This document shows, in pieces, positions 36,109-45,150 of a stretch of DNA of 64,000 bases; the stretch's first letter is position 1; each line of letters begins with the position of its first letter. Origin of the DNA: Rhodoferax sp. GTDB taxonomy: Bacteria > Pseudomonadota > Gammaproteobacteria > Burkholderiales > Burkholderiaceae_C. The translations under genes and the position numbers were made by a program. The stretch spans positions 62,001 to 126,000 of the forward strand of contig NZ_JAQTMS010000004.1 of the NCBI RefSeq assembly GCF_028714215.1. The letters run 5' to 3'. Under the pieces are notes generated by a model that worked only from the letters and a program-made list of their open reading frames with translations, did not search any database and was not told the DNA's origin.

Positions 36109-37017
36109 TCACACCGTAAACGGCCCCTGCGCCAGAAACGCCCCCGCCGTGCCCAGCGTGAACAGATTGGGCGACTGGCTCTCTGGCATCGCGGCTTTGA
36201 TGCGGGCGTGGAAGCTGCCGTAGTTGCCTGCGAAGGTGCCGTGGTTCCAGACCTTCAGCAGTTGCTCGGTGAAGGCGCCGTTGTGCTGGCCGTCCATCGA
36301 GGTCTGGTTATCCTGGCAGCCGGAGATCAGTATCACTGCGGGCTTGAAGTTCTTCACGATGGCGCTCAGGCGCGCACTGACGGCGACCTGGGCCAGCGCC
36401 GTGTCGGGGTCCACTTCGGCCTGGCCCGCAGACTGGGCGATCGCAAGTTGCAGCTTGTCGTAGAACACCTGATGTTCACGGTAAGTGCGCATCGCCATTG
36501 CGGCCGGCATCAGCTTGGGGCGCTGCTGGGGGCTGGCCGGCACCGGCGGCGCGGCGCGTGTCACGGTGCCGCTGTGGCAACTGTCGGACAGCACCAGGAT
36601 GCGCACGCCGGCGGCGAATTGGCCCAGCTCGAAATACAGCTCGTCGTCTATCAGTTGGCCATCGAACAGGCACCAGGTTTCGTCCTGCTTGTCAGCCTCG
36701 TCGCCGCTGACGTCGGGCACTTGCCCGCCGTGGCCGGAGTAGCTCAGGAAGAACAGGTCGCCCGTCTTCAATGCTTTGGCGGCACGGCGCAGGCCCGCCA
36801 GCACCTTGGCACGCGTCGCCTTGCGGGTCAGCAGCAGGCTGCTGTTCATGCCCCTGGATTGGGCGATGGCTGCCATGTCATTGGCATCGAACTCGCAGGC
36901 CGCCAGCGGGCCGTCCCAGCCGGCGTAGGCGGCGGCGCTGACGGCGTTCAGGCCGATGTGCAGTGAGATCGCCTTGGCCTTGCTGGCGGCCGTGGCGTTG
37001 GTGGTCTTGCTTGCCAT
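36109..37017 (-). CDS. Caspase-fold (peptidase C14) protease
   Basis: 302-residue prokaryotic metacaspase-like enzyme. Catalytic His96 is in [10 protein letters not shown] and Cys147 in [19 protein letters not shown] and IDDELY complete the p20-type core. The rest includes [15 protein letters not shown] and GAFTEQLL, usual in this family. No signal peptide, so it acts in the cytoplasm. The start at 37017 has GGGGAGGG 5 bases upstream; a longer frame to 37077 lacks a site. It is the first gene of a two-gene unit with the CHAT-hydrolase gene. A TTGACA hexamer at 37094-37099 (minus strand) with a weak -10 may be its promoter. Confidence 0.88.
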   Translation of the reverse strand: MASKTTNATAASKAKAISLHIGLNAVSAAAYAGWDGPLAACEFDANDMAAIAQSRGMNSSLLLTRKATRAKVLAGLRRAAKALKTGDLFFLSYSGHGGQVPDVSGDEADKQDETWCLFDGQLIDDELYFELGQFAAGVRILVLSDSCHSGTVTRAAPPVPASPQQRPKLMPAAMAMRTYREHQVFYDKLQLAIAQSAGQAEVDPDTALAQVAVSARLSAIVKNFKPAVILISGCQDNQTSMDGQHNGAFTEQLLKVWNHGTFAGNYGSFHARIKAAMPESQSPNLFTLGTAGAFLAQGPFTV

Positions 37018-37156
37018 GTTGCCCTCCCCTGTGTGGCGGCAGGAACAGAAATTCAATCGCCACCGGCGAAGTGTCACCGGACCCGATACCCGCTGTCAAA
37101 TTCAGCTCCAGGCGACAAGGTTATTGCGGCGCGTGGGTGTGCTACCTGATCGAGGC

Positions 37157-38041
37157 TCAGCGCGCAAAGCTGGCGCGCACCAGCTTGAGCAAACCACCGG
37201 CGGCGACCGAGGGCGTGCGGCCTTCCGGAAGAACGATGTGAATGTGGCGCACCAGTCCCGGCAGCTTGAACGGTTTGACCACGATGCCGGGCAGCTTGAA
37301 CTGGAATAGCGCCAGCGACGAAATGACGCTGATGCCCAGGCCTTGCGCCACCAGCGCGGCGGCGGTGGCCAGATGCTCCACCTCCATCATGCTGTTCAGG
37401 CGCAGCGGGTGCAGGGCGTGCTCCAGATGCTGGCGGATGCTGGTGCTGCGCGCCAAATGGATGAAGGGGTAGGGCAGCAGATCGGGCGGCCGCACCGAGC
37501 GCGCCTTGGCCAGCGGGTGCGCGGCGTGGCACACCACGTGAAAAGTGTCGGAGCACAACAGTTCGGTTTGCAGGCCCGCCACCGGGCTGCTGGCCGGGGC
37601 CAGGGCAAAGTCGACGCGGCCACTTTGCACCAGCGCAATGCAGGTGTCGGACAGGCCGTCGAACAACTCGATGGCGATGCCCGGATAACGGCCGTGAAAC
37701 GCCGCCAGCACCTTGGGCAGGGTGCCGGCCGCCAGCGAGGGCAAGGCCGCCACCGCGACCCGGCCCTTGCGCAAATCGACATGGTCTTTCAGCTCGGTAT
37801 AGGCCGACTCGAAGTCCGCCAGCAGGCGGGCGGCGGACAGCTCGAACAGGCGGCCTTCGGCGGTCAGCTCGACGCGGCGCGTGTTGCGGTCGAAGAAACG
37901 CGCGCCGGCATCTTCTTCCAGCCCCTGGATCAGGGCACTGAAGGCCGACTGCGACAGGTGGCAAGCCTCGGCCGCGCGGGTGAAGTTGCGCAGCCGCGCC
38001 AGGGCCAGGAAGGCGCGCAAATGCTTGACCGACAGATTCAC
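37157..38041 (-). CDS. LysR-family transcriptional regulator
   Basis: 294 residues with the standard layout. The N-terminal winged HTH is HLRAFLALARLRNFTRAAEA and LSQSAFSALIQGLEE. The effector domain begins VAVAALPSLAAGTLPKVLAA and ends in the usual region (IHIVLPEGRTPS). A GTG at 38041 is the apparent start. It is divergent from the AtuA-like operon, 69 bases away, and probably controls it. The intergenic stretch is AT-rich, with TTCAAA (38062-38067) and GTATCA (38085-38090) as a possible rightward promoter. Confidence 0.9.
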   Translation of the reverse strand: MNLSVKHLRAFLALARLRNFTRAAEACHLSQSAFSALIQGLEEDAGARFFDRNTRRVELTAEGRLFELSAARLLADFESAYTELKDHVDLRKGRVAVAALPSLAAGTLPKVLAAFHGRYPGIAIELFDGLSDTCIALVQSGRVDFALAPASSPVAGLQTELLCSDTFHVVCHAAHPLAKARSVRPPDLLPYPFIHLARSTSIRQHLEHALHPLRLNSMMEVEHLATAAALVAQGLGISVISSLALFQFKLPGIVVKPFKLPGLVRHIHIVLPEGRTPSVAAGGLLKLVRASFAR

Positions 38042-38110
38042 CTGTTTTTCCGATCAGCTAATTCAAATAATCCATTTCTCCTTTGTATCACGAATGCCCA
38101 GAATCGCGCC

Positions 38111-39457
38111 ATGACAGACACTCTTCACATCGGCTCGGCCGCCGGCTTCTCGGGCGACCGCACCGACGCCGCCTTGCCGGTGGTGCGCAGCCTGATCGCC
38201 CACGCCGGCCCGTCAGCGCTGATCTTCGAGACGCTGGCCGAGCGCACGCTGGCGCTGGCGCAACTGGCACGGCGCGCCGATCCGACGCGTGGCTACGAGC
38301 CGTTGCTGGACGAACTGCTGAGCCCGATTCTGGGCTTGTGTCTGCGCCACGGCATTCCCATCGTCAGCAACTTTGGCGCTGCCAATCCGCCCGCCGCGGC
38401 GCTGCGTATCCGGGCCTTGGCGCGCGAGCTGGGTTTGCCCGTGCCGCGCATCGCGGTGCTGGCGGGCGACGATTTATCGGGCCCGCAGCACCGCGCCCTG
38501 TTGCGCCAGCGCCTCGGTGCCGTCTGCGATGAGCAGGACATCGTTTGCGCCAACGCCTACCAGGGGGCCGAACAGATTGCCATGGCTTTGCGCGAGGGCG
38601 CCCAGATCGTCGTCGCCGGGCGCGTCGCCGATCCGTCACTGACGCTGGGCCTGGCCATGGCGCACTACGGCTGGCGCGCCGACGACTGGCCGCGCCTGGG
38701 CCGTGCCACCATGGTGGGCCACTTGCTGGAATGCGGCGCCCAGGTCACTGGCGGTTACTTTGCCGATCCCGGCTACAAGGACGTGCCGGATTTGTACAAC
38801 GTCGGCTTTCCGATTGCCGAGATCGATGCCCAGGGCGATTGCATTATCGGCAAGGCCGCTGATACCGGCGGGCTGGTCAGTGTGCAGACGGTCAAGGAAC
38901 AACTGCTGTACGAGCTGCACGACCCCAGCGCTTACCTGACGCCGGACGTGGTGGCCGACATCAGCCAGGCCACGGTCCAGCAAGTGGGACCGGACCGGGT
39001 ACAGCTCCGGGGCGTGCGCGGGCACGCGCGCCCCGACGAGCTCAAGGTCAACGTGTTTTACCAGGGTGGCTGGTTTGCCGAAGGCGAGATTTCGTATGCC
39101 GGCCCACGCGCTGAAGCGCGCGCCCGGCTGGCGGCCGAGGTGTTGCAGCGCCGCTTGGGCGATAGTCTGCAGTTGCGTGTCGATCTGATCGGTGCCCTCA
39201 GCATCTTCGGCGACGACGCCGGCCGCCTGCTGGCCGCTACGCCCGCCGGCCTGGGGCAAGACATCCGTCTGCGCGTCGCCGCCACGCACGCGGATCGCGC
39301 CATGGCCGAGCGATTGGCGCGCGAGGTCAATGCGCTCTACACCTGCGGCCCGGCCGGCGGCGGCGGTGTCCGCACCGGCTTGCGCACGCGCCTGAACACC
39401 CTGTCCTGCCTGGTGCCGCGCGAAGCGGCGCCGGCCAGTTACTCGATGCTGGACTGA
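38111..39457 (+). CDS. Acyclic terpene utilisation AtuA-like protein (DUF1446)
   Basis: 448 residues of the DUF1446 family, named after AtuA of the citronellol/geraniol pathway of Pseudomonas. Typical segments are IGSAAGFSGDRTDAALPVV, ETLAERTLALAQ, IVSNFGAANPPAAA, VAGRVADPSLTLG, and the end CGPAGGGGVRTGLR. The catalytic role of the family is not settled. The next gene codes the small AtuA-related partner often found with it, 2 bases later. No other atu genes are present, so the substrate may not be a terpene. Confidence 0.8.
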   Translation: MTDTLHIGSAAGFSGDRTDAALPVVRSLIAHAGPSALIFETLAERTLALAQLARRADPTRGYEPLLDELLSPILGLCLRHGIPIVSNFGAANPPAAALRIRALARELGLPVPRIAVLAGDDLSGPQHRALLRQRLGAVCDEQDIVCANAYQGAEQIAMALREGAQIVVAGRVADPSLTLGLAMAHYGWRADDWPRLGRATMVGHLLECGAQVTGGYFADPGYKDVPDLYNVGFPIAEIDAQGDCIIGKAADTGGLVSVQTVKEQLLYELHDPSAYLTPDVVADISQATVQQVGPDRVQLRGVRGHARPDELKVNVFYQGGWFAEGEISYAGPRAEARARLAAEVLQRRLGDSLQLRVDLIGALSIFGDDAGRLLAATPAGLGQDIRLRVAATHADRAMAERLAREVNALYTCGPAGGGGVRTGLRTRLNTLSCLVPREAAPASYSMLD

Positions 39458-39459
39458 TC

Positions 39460-39828
39460 ATGACCGACACCACCACCGTACCGCTGTACCGCGCCGCCCA
39501 TGGCCGCACCGGCGACAAGGGCAACCGCTCCAACATCAGCGTCATTGCCTACTGCCCGGAGCTGTATCCGTTGCTGGTGGCGCAGCTGACCGAAGAGCGT
39601 GTGGCACAGCGCTTCGCAACGCGCCGGCCCAGTGCCGTCAAGCGCTACCTGCTGCCGACCCTGCAGGCTATGAACTTTGTGCTGGACCAGGCGCTGGACG
39701 GTGGCGTCAACGACGCGCTGAACCTCGATAGTCATGGCAAGGCGCTGTCCTTCTTCCTGCTCGATCTGAGCATTGAAGTGCCCGCCACGCTGACCCAATA
39801 CCTCGCCGCCGAAGAGAACGGCTTTTGA
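39460..39828 (+). CDS. AtuA-related small protein
   Basis: 122 residues, with LYRAAHGRTGDKGNRSNIS near the N-terminus and LNFVLDQALDGG-type core (here MNFVLDQALDGGVNDALNLD). In many genomes this domain is fused to the C-terminus of DUF1446 proteins; here it is separate and follows after 2 bases. It probably forms a complex with the AtuA-like protein. Confidence 0.78.
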   Translation: MTDTTTVPLYRAAHGRTGDKGNRSNISVIAYCPELYPLLVAQLTEERVAQRFATRRPSAVKRYLLPTLQAMNFVLDQALDGGVNDALNLDSHGKALSFFLLDLSIEVPATLTQYLAAEENGF

Positions 39829-39852
39829 ATTCATAACAACCGGAGACTTACC

Positions 39853-40824
39853 ATGACCTTGATCCCCCGCCGACCCCTGCTGGCACTCAGCGCCTTGCTG
39901 CTGGCCTTGCCGGCGCTGCCAAGCAGCGCGCAAACCTACCCGGCCAAGCCGATCACGTTTCTGGTGCCGTTCGCGGCCGGCAGCGCCACCGACCAGTTGG
40001 CGCGGGCGCTGGGCCAGAGTGTGGCCAGCGACAGCAAGCAGGCGGTGCTGATAGACAACAAGCCCGGAGCCTTCGGCTTCATTGCCGCCCAGCAAGCGGC
40101 CAAGGCGGCGCCCGACGGCTACACCGTGCTCATCACCACCAACACCACGCACGCCGCCAATGAGCACCTGTACAAGAAACTGCCCTACGACCCGGTGAAG
40201 GATTTCGCCCCGGTCACCGCCCTGGGCAAGGGCGGCCAGATCATGGTGGTCAATCCCAGCCTGCCGGTCAAAACGGTGGCTGAATTCATTGCCCTGGCGA
40301 AGAAGGAGCCGGGCAAATTGAGCTTCGGCAGCGGCAGCTCGTCGAGCCGCATTGCCGGCGAGTTGCTGATGCAGATGGCCGACATCAAGCTGCTGCACAT
40401 ACCTTACAAAAGCAACCCGCTGGCGGTGACCGACCTGCTGGGTGGCCAGATCAACATGATGATCACCGACAACGCCACCGGCCTGCCGCAGGTCAAGGCC
40501 GGCAAGCTGCGCCCGTTGGGCTATTCGGGTGCCACGCGCACGCCGCTGGCGCCCGATGTGCCGACCATCGGCGAAACCGTGAAAGGCTACGAGATGGGCT
40601 ACTGGTTTGCCGCCTATGTGCCGGCCGGTACGCCGGCGCCGGTGGTGGCCGAGCTCAACAAACTGCTGCTCCAGGCCACCCGATCGGCCGGCGCCACCGC
40701 CTTCTACCAGAGCACCGGCACCGAGGTCTACACCACGACGCCGGCCGAACTGGGCAAGTTCCAGCAGGCCGAGTCGCAGAAGTGGGGCCGCATCATCAAG
40801 GCGGCGGGCATAACGCCCGAGTAA
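39853..40824 (+). CDS. Bug/TctC-type periplasmic solute-binding protein
   Basis: 323-residue binding protein of the tripartite tricarboxylate transporter type, a family greatly expanded in Burkholderiales. A signal peptide ends at PALPSSAQ; the mature protein begins TYPAKPITFLVPFAAGSATD. Other family parts are LLIDNKPGA-type (VLIDNKPGAFGFIAAQQ), SSRIAGELLMQMADI and HIPYKSNPLAVTDLLGGQI. No TctA/TctB membrane genes are nearby, as is usual for orphan Bug proteins. The operon suggests its ligand is the substrate of the AtuA-like enzymes. Confidence 0.9.
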   Translation: MTLIPRRPLLALSALLLALPALPSSAQTYPAKPITFLVPFAAGSATDQLARALGQSVASDSKQAVLIDNKPGAFGFIAAQQAAKAAPDGYTVLITTNTTHAANEHLYKKLPYDPVKDFAPVTALGKGGQIMVVNPSLPVKTVAEFIALAKKEPGKLSFGSGSSSSRIAGELLMQMADIKLLHIPYKSNPLAVTDLLGGQINMMITDNATGLPQVKAGKLRPLGYSGATRTPLAPDVPTIGETVKGYEMGYWFAAYVPAGTPAPVVAELNKLLLQATRSAGATAFYQSTGTEVYTTTPAELGKFQQAESQKWGRIIKAAGITPE

Positions 40825-40944
40825 GGGCGCCGCAAGTCGCGCCGGCCAAAAGTTTGTCGCCACAAAACGCAGTGGCCCGCTAAACTGGCGCCCGGCAAGC
40901 CGGCTGCATACCGCACGCCGGGCCTGACCGCTGGAGGGAATGGG

Positions 40945-41664
40945 ATGCTCAAGCTTTACCAATTCGACCCCGCGTTGGGCCTGCCCAACGCCAGCCCTTT
41001 TTGCATGAAGCTGGAAACCTATCTGCGCATGGCCGAGCTGCCATTCCAGATTCAGCCAGCCAGCCTGCGCGCCTTCAGGACGGCGCCCAAGGGCAAGATG
41101 CCTTACATCGAGGACCAGGGGAAAACGCTGGCCGACACGACTTTCATCATCGACTATCTGAAGGCCAGCTACGGCGACCCGCTGGACGGCTGGCTGGATA
41201 CCCAGCAGCGTGCTGTTGCACTGGCGTTTCAGCGCTTGATGGAAGAGAACCTCTATTGGGCGCTGCTCTACACGCGCTGGGTCGAGCCGGCGGCCTGGCC
41301 GCAAACCAGGAGCGCATTTTTCGGGGACCTACCGCTGCCCTTGAAATGGATCGTGCCACCCATGGCGCGGCGCGGACTGATCAAGCAAATGCTGGGCCAC
41401 GGCATGGGCCGCCACAGCCGGGAGGAAATCTTCGGCATCGGCAAGCGCGACATCACGGCGCTGGCCGATTTTCTGGGCGACAAGCGCTACTTCATGGGCA
41501 GCCAGCCCTGCTCACTGGATGCCACCGCCCATGCGTTTCTGGCCAACCTGATCTGGCCGCCGGTGGAGTCCGAACTGAAGCAGCACTCCTTGCAGTACCC
41601 GCAACTTGCGGCCTACTGTGATCGCATGCGCAGCCGCTACTACCCCATGCCCGACCCGAACTGA
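40945..41664 (+). CDS. Glutathione S-transferase family protein
   Basis: 239 residues. The N-terminal thioredoxin-like domain has SPFCMKLETYLRMAELPF and GKMPYIEDQGKTLADT; the C-terminal helical domain ends KRYFMGSQPCSLDATAHAFL and YPQLAAYCDRMRSRYY. It resembles the FAXC-like/metaxin-like GST branch. GGAGGG at 40933-40938 fixes the start. A second, broken copy of the last ~35 codons occurs at 55080-55193 beside an IS fragment. Confidence 0.85.
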   Translation: MLKLYQFDPALGLPNASPFCMKLETYLRMAELPFQIQPASLRAFRTAPKGKMPYIEDQGKTLADTTFIIDYLKASYGDPLDGWLDTQQRAVALAFQRLMEENLYWALLYTRWVEPAAWPQTRSAFFGDLPLPLKWIVPPMARRGLIKQMLGHGMGRHSREEIFGIGKRDITALADFLGDKRYFMGSQPCSLDATAHAFLANLIWPPVESELKQHSLQYPQLAAYCDRMRSRYYPMPDPN

Positions 41665-41680
41665 GAAAAAAAGGAAAATC

Positions 41681-42580
41681 ATGAGGAAGACCACATTGCC
41701 CGGGCTGAGCGTTCGTACGCTATGGAACTGCTTGTTCTTGTTGCTCATCGCCGTCTCGGCTTCGCTGGCTCACGCCAGCGAAGTGACCCTGAGGTCATTC
41801 AGTTCCAGGGCCATGGGCGCCGACTACCGCTACACCATCTATCTACCCGATGGCTATGACAGTGGCCGGCTGCGTTACCCGGTTCTCTTTCTGCTGCACG
41901 GCAACGGGGGCAACGAAAATAATTGGCTGGTCGACGGCCATGTGCAGGCCACCATGGATGCGCTGATCAGGCAGGCCAAGGTGCAGCCGGCCATCATCGT
42001 GATGCCGGGCGGCGGCGCAACCTGGTGGGTGGACGGCAACAAGGACCAGGCCGAGACCGCGCTCATCAAGGAACTGATTCCGCATATCGACGCCACTTTC
42101 AGAACCATAGTTGCGCGCGAAGGCCGCATGATCGCGGGCCTCTCGGCCGGCGGTTTCGGCACCGTGAGCGCGGTCTTCAGATACCCCGAGCTGTTTGTCG
42201 CCGGCGCGGCCATGAGCCCCGCCATCTACAGCCCGACACCGCCCAAGCATTCGTCGGCCATGCGCGTCGCGCCTTTTCAGAAAGACGGCAAGTTCGACCA
42301 GGCCTCCTGGGACCGGCTCAATTACACGGCCAACTGGGAGTCGTACAAGAGCCGGAAAATCATTGTGCCCCTGTACCTCAACAGCGGCGACCACGACACT
42401 TTTTCCATCGCCTACCACTCGGCCCTGCTGTTCCAGAAACTGTTTGAGTACCAGCCGAAGTATGTTCAATACCGGGTTGTCGACGGCGACCACGAATGGT
42501 CGGTCTGGCGCGAAACGATTGGCGATGCCATCAAGTACATGAGCGGATTCGCCAGTCAGCCGCAGGAGGTCAAGCCCTGA
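41681..42580 (+). CDS. Secreted esterase, D/feruloyl-esterase-like fold
   Basis: 299-residue alpha/beta hydrolase of the putative esterase family (PF00756 type). A signal peptide (LFLLLIAVSASLAHA) precedes YTIYLPDGYD and LFLLHGNGGNENNW. Catalytic residues are Ser155 in AGLSAGGFG, an acid in NSGDHD and His in VDGDHEWSVW. AAGGA lies 6 bases before the ATG. It starts 16 bases after the GST gene, so they may be co-transcribed. Substrate unknown. Confidence 0.85.
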   Translation: MRKTTLPGLSVRTLWNCLFLLLIAVSASLAHASEVTLRSFSSRAMGADYRYTIYLPDGYDSGRLRYPVLFLLHGNGGNENNWLVDGHVQATMDALIRQAKVQPAIIVMPGGGATWWVDGNKDQAETALIKELIPHIDATFRTIVAREGRMIAGLSAGGFGTVSAVFRYPELFVAGAAMSPAIYSPTPPKHSSAMRVAPFQKDGKFDQASWDRLNYTANWESYKSRKIIVPLYLNSGDHDTFSIAYHSALLFQKLFEYQPKYVQYRVVDGDHEWSVWRETIGDAIKYMSGFASQPQEVKP

Positions 42581-42647
42581 CGCACAAACAGCTTGACTTG
42601 TCTCCGCTCCGCTCGGCTTGCCACGGGAGGTCGATTCGAGCGACCGG

Positions 42648-43028
42648 TCAGCCCGCTGGTAGGTTGATAACCGCCTCGATTCTGTGACCGTCAGGATCCA
42701 CCAGGAACGCAGCGTAGTAGTTCTGCCCGTAGTCCGGCCGCAAGCCTGGCGCGCCATTGTCTTTTCCAGCAATCCGTAGCGCTGAGTCATGGAAGGCATG
42801 CACCGCAAACCTCGACGGCGCCGCGAAAGCCAAGTGAAAGCCGGGGCCAGGTGGTGAGGCATCGGGACGTAGCTTCAAGCAGAGCAAATCCTTGCCATCG
42901 ACCAATCCATAGCCAATTGCAGTTGGGTCTTCAAACACGCGGCGAAAACCGAGCGCGCCGAGAGCAGCGTCATAGAACGCACCCGACAGCGCCAAGTCAC
43001 GAACGCCAATGGAAATGTGGTGGAGCAT
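42648..43028 (-). CDS. VOC-family (glyoxalase-like) protein
   Basis: 126 residues with two beta-alpha-beta-beta-beta units typical of the vicinal oxygen chelate superfamily: MLHHISIGVRDLALSGAFYD with the first metal-ligand His, GFHLAFAAPSR, and YYAAFLVDPDGHRIEAV with the last ligand Glu. Such proteins are isomerases, dioxygenases or resistance proteins; this one cannot be assigned further. It borders the left IS1380 fragment. Confidence 0.82.
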   Translation of the reverse strand: MLHHISIGVRDLALSGAFYDAALGALGFRRVFEDPTAIGYGLVDGKDLLCLKLRPDASPPGPGFHLAFAAPSRFAVHAFHDSALRIAGKDNGAPGLRPDYGQNYYAAFLVDPDGHRIEAVINLPAG

Positions 43029-43113
43029 GGAAGCAGGTTAACCGTTGATTACTGAATAGCGAGATTGTGGCTCGCGTAAAAGCAGCGCCAAACCCGGTCG
43101 CTTGACCGCCTTG

Positions 43114-43310
43114 CTATCTGACATTCTTCCCCCCTCTTTTTTCGAACGCTTGCCACCGTACCGCATCGCTTGATCGAATGGCAGGTTTGCCGCACCGGGC
43201 TGAGAGCGCGTTGCTGGCAGACACCGGCCTCGAGTTCGCCCCCAACAGCATGACACCGCCATCGCTGCTCATGCTGCCGCCGTCAAAGCGACCCTCCACA
43301 ACGCGCCTTC
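43114..43310 (-). pseudogene. IS1380-family transposase, N-terminal fragment
   Basis: About 65 codons beginning VVEGRFDGGSMSSDGGVMLL, the conserved N-terminus of IS1380 transposases (~440 residues). The frame continues with SRPVSASNALSA and is then lost. The 5' end abuts the adhesin island and the rest of the element is gone. Confidence 0.75.
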
Positions 43311-43348
43311 GGGCGGGACCGCCGACTCAGCCGTATGAAATATTCAGA

Positions 43349-45121
43349 CTAAAACGCCGCCGCGATTTGCACCCAGAACTGCCAGCGGTCAGTGCGGCCC
43401 TCGGTGTTCTGATCCGTTGTGGCCGACCAGCCCGGGTTGTCACCCAGCGTTCTGGCCAGGGTGGTGCGCAGCGACAAGCCAGCGCGAGTGCTCATGTTCA
43501 CGCCAAAGCCAGCCCCCGATAGCCCGTAGCTGTTCGCGTTGCCCGCGTTGGTCACTGAGCCAACCCAGGGGTTGCGATGCAGCGTCACCTGCCCGGTATC
43601 GGCAAATCCGACGAGTTGCAGGCTGCCCGCCGAACCAGACCAGCCTGGCAGGTCGTAGCGCAACTCCAGGCTCGACACCCAGCCAGTATCACCACTGCCT
43701 TCACCACCCGGATAGGCACGCACCCCGCTGGGGCCGCCAAGGATGAACTTCTCGGAAGAGTCCAGGTTTCTCCCTGCGAATTGGGCACTCACCGTGGCAT
43801 GCAAACTCAGCCGCTCGGTGATGCGCTGCAGCCGGGCCAGGTTCAGACTGGCCTTGGTATAGCGGCCATCCGTGTGAGCACTTTGCCGGTCTGCGCCCAG
43901 GTCTTCGGCAACCCCCGACAGATCGAGCTTGCCCAGCACCAGTGTCATGCCAAGACTGCTCACGCCCGCACCCCCCAGCGCATCCTGGAGATTGGCGTTC
44001 ACGCCCAGGTTCAAAGCATCCACGCGCTTGTCATGAACCGGCACACCCAGCGTCTCATCTTGCAGCCGCTTGTGCTCATAGGCCAAACTCGCCCACAGAC
44101 TGCGCTCGCGCGTGCGCACCAGCGCCTGGCTGGCGCTCAAGCGGGCGCTGGTGATCGTGCCCCGCGCGTCAAGCGAGACCAACTCCTGACCAATGCGGTA
44201 GTTCATCAAGTTGACAAGCGCCCCCAATTGCCTACCGTCACTGCCCACAGGTAACTGATAGGCCAGGCTGACCTGATTGAGACCGCTGGCATGCGCAAGA
44301 CTCAGGCTGGCCTGGTCACCGATGTGAAGCGGATCGTTCAGATAGAACTGGGCGTTGCCACGCCACTTGCCCGAATAGCGGTTGCCCTGGTTATCGACCG
44401 ACACGCTCGCACCCAACAGCGGCCCCTCCTCGGCCCGAACCAGCACTCGACTCGTACCCGCTGCCGTGCCCGGCTCCAGCGCCGCTCTGGCCACGATGCC
44501 GGGCAAGTCGTTGACCAGCAACAGGCCGCGCTCCAGGGCTCCCGTGTGCAGTGGCAAACCCTCGCCAGCGCGCAGCACCGCAGTGGCCACCATGTCGCGA
44601 ATGATCTCTGGTTTGATTCGCGCGCCTTCTGCGTGCACGACGATGCCGCCGCCATCGGCCTTGCCATCCATGCGCCCGGGCTGAATCGCAATTTCCAGCA
44701 CGCCGCCATCAAGCGACTGCGCTGGCAAGTAGGCATAGGCCAGCGCATAACCCCGCGCCCTGAGATAGCCGGTGATGCGCTGGGCAATCAACTGCAAGCC
44801 GTCGTAGTCAAACTCCTGACCAATGGCATCAGCCACCTGTGCCTGGAGTTCGGCCTGCGTTGCCAGCGCCGGATCGGTGCGGATGTGAATGGCACGGATC
44901 AGGACTTTGACTGCACCGGGGGCGGGCCGCTGGAGTTGTTCGGGTGTCGCTTCCTTCTGCGGCAGGCGCTCAACGGGGCGGGGCTGCGCACGCTGCTGTT
45001 GGTTGAGGATTTGTCCCGCATCGGGCTGGGCCAAGGCCGGGTTGAGCAGGCCAGCAGACAGGAGTGCCAGGGCCATGCAACGCAAAGCAGGCCGGGCACG
45101 TTTGCCACGCTTGCCACGCAT
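43349..45121 (-). CDS. TpsB outer-membrane transporter (ShlB/FhaC/HecB family)
   Basis: 590 residues. Exports the adhesin encoded just upstream across the outer membrane. After a signal peptide (MALALLSAGLLNPALAQ) come the POTRA region (VKVLIRAIHIRTDPAL, ITGYLRARGYALAYAYLPAQ, GVLEIAIQPGRMDG) and a 16-strand barrel with the family motif segments FILGGPSGVRAYPGGEGSGD and LQLVGFADTGQVTLHRNPW, ending in a C-terminal Phe. The ATG at 45121 is preferred over the upstream frame. It follows the adhesin gene after 29 bases, so both are probably co-transcribed. Confidence 0.92.
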   Translation of the reverse strand: MRGKRGKRARPALRCMALALLSAGLLNPALAQPDAGQILNQQQRAQPRPVERLPQKEATPEQLQRPAPGAVKVLIRAIHIRTDPALATQAELQAQVADAIGQEFDYDGLQLIAQRITGYLRARGYALAYAYLPAQSLDGGVLEIAIQPGRMDGKADGGGIVVHAEGARIKPEIIRDMVATAVLRAGEGLPLHTGALERGLLLVNDLPGIVARAALEPGTAAGTSRVLVRAEEGPLLGASVSVDNQGNRYSGKWRGNAQFYLNDPLHIGDQASLSLAHASGLNQVSLAYQLPVGSDGRQLGALVNLMNYRIGQELVSLDARGTITSARLSASQALVRTRERSLWASLAYEHKRLQDETLGVPVHDKRVDALNLGVNANLQDALGGAGVSSLGMTLVLGKLDLSGVAEDLGADRQSAHTDGRYTKASLNLARLQRITERLSLHATVSAQFAGRNLDSSEKFILGGPSGVRAYPGGEGSGDTGWVSSLELRYDLPGWSGSAGSLQLVGFADTGQVTLHRNPWVGSVTNAGNANSYGLSGAGFGVNMSTRAGLSLRTTLARTLGDNPGWSATTDQNTEGRTDRWQFWVQIAAAF

Positions 45122-45150
45122 GTTCTCTGCGGGGTTTTGTTCAAGAAAAA

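Noticed and set aside
39439-41304. 621-codon minus-strand frame over the Bug and GST genes
   Set aside because: Crosses several well-supported genes on the other strand and has no recognisable domain.
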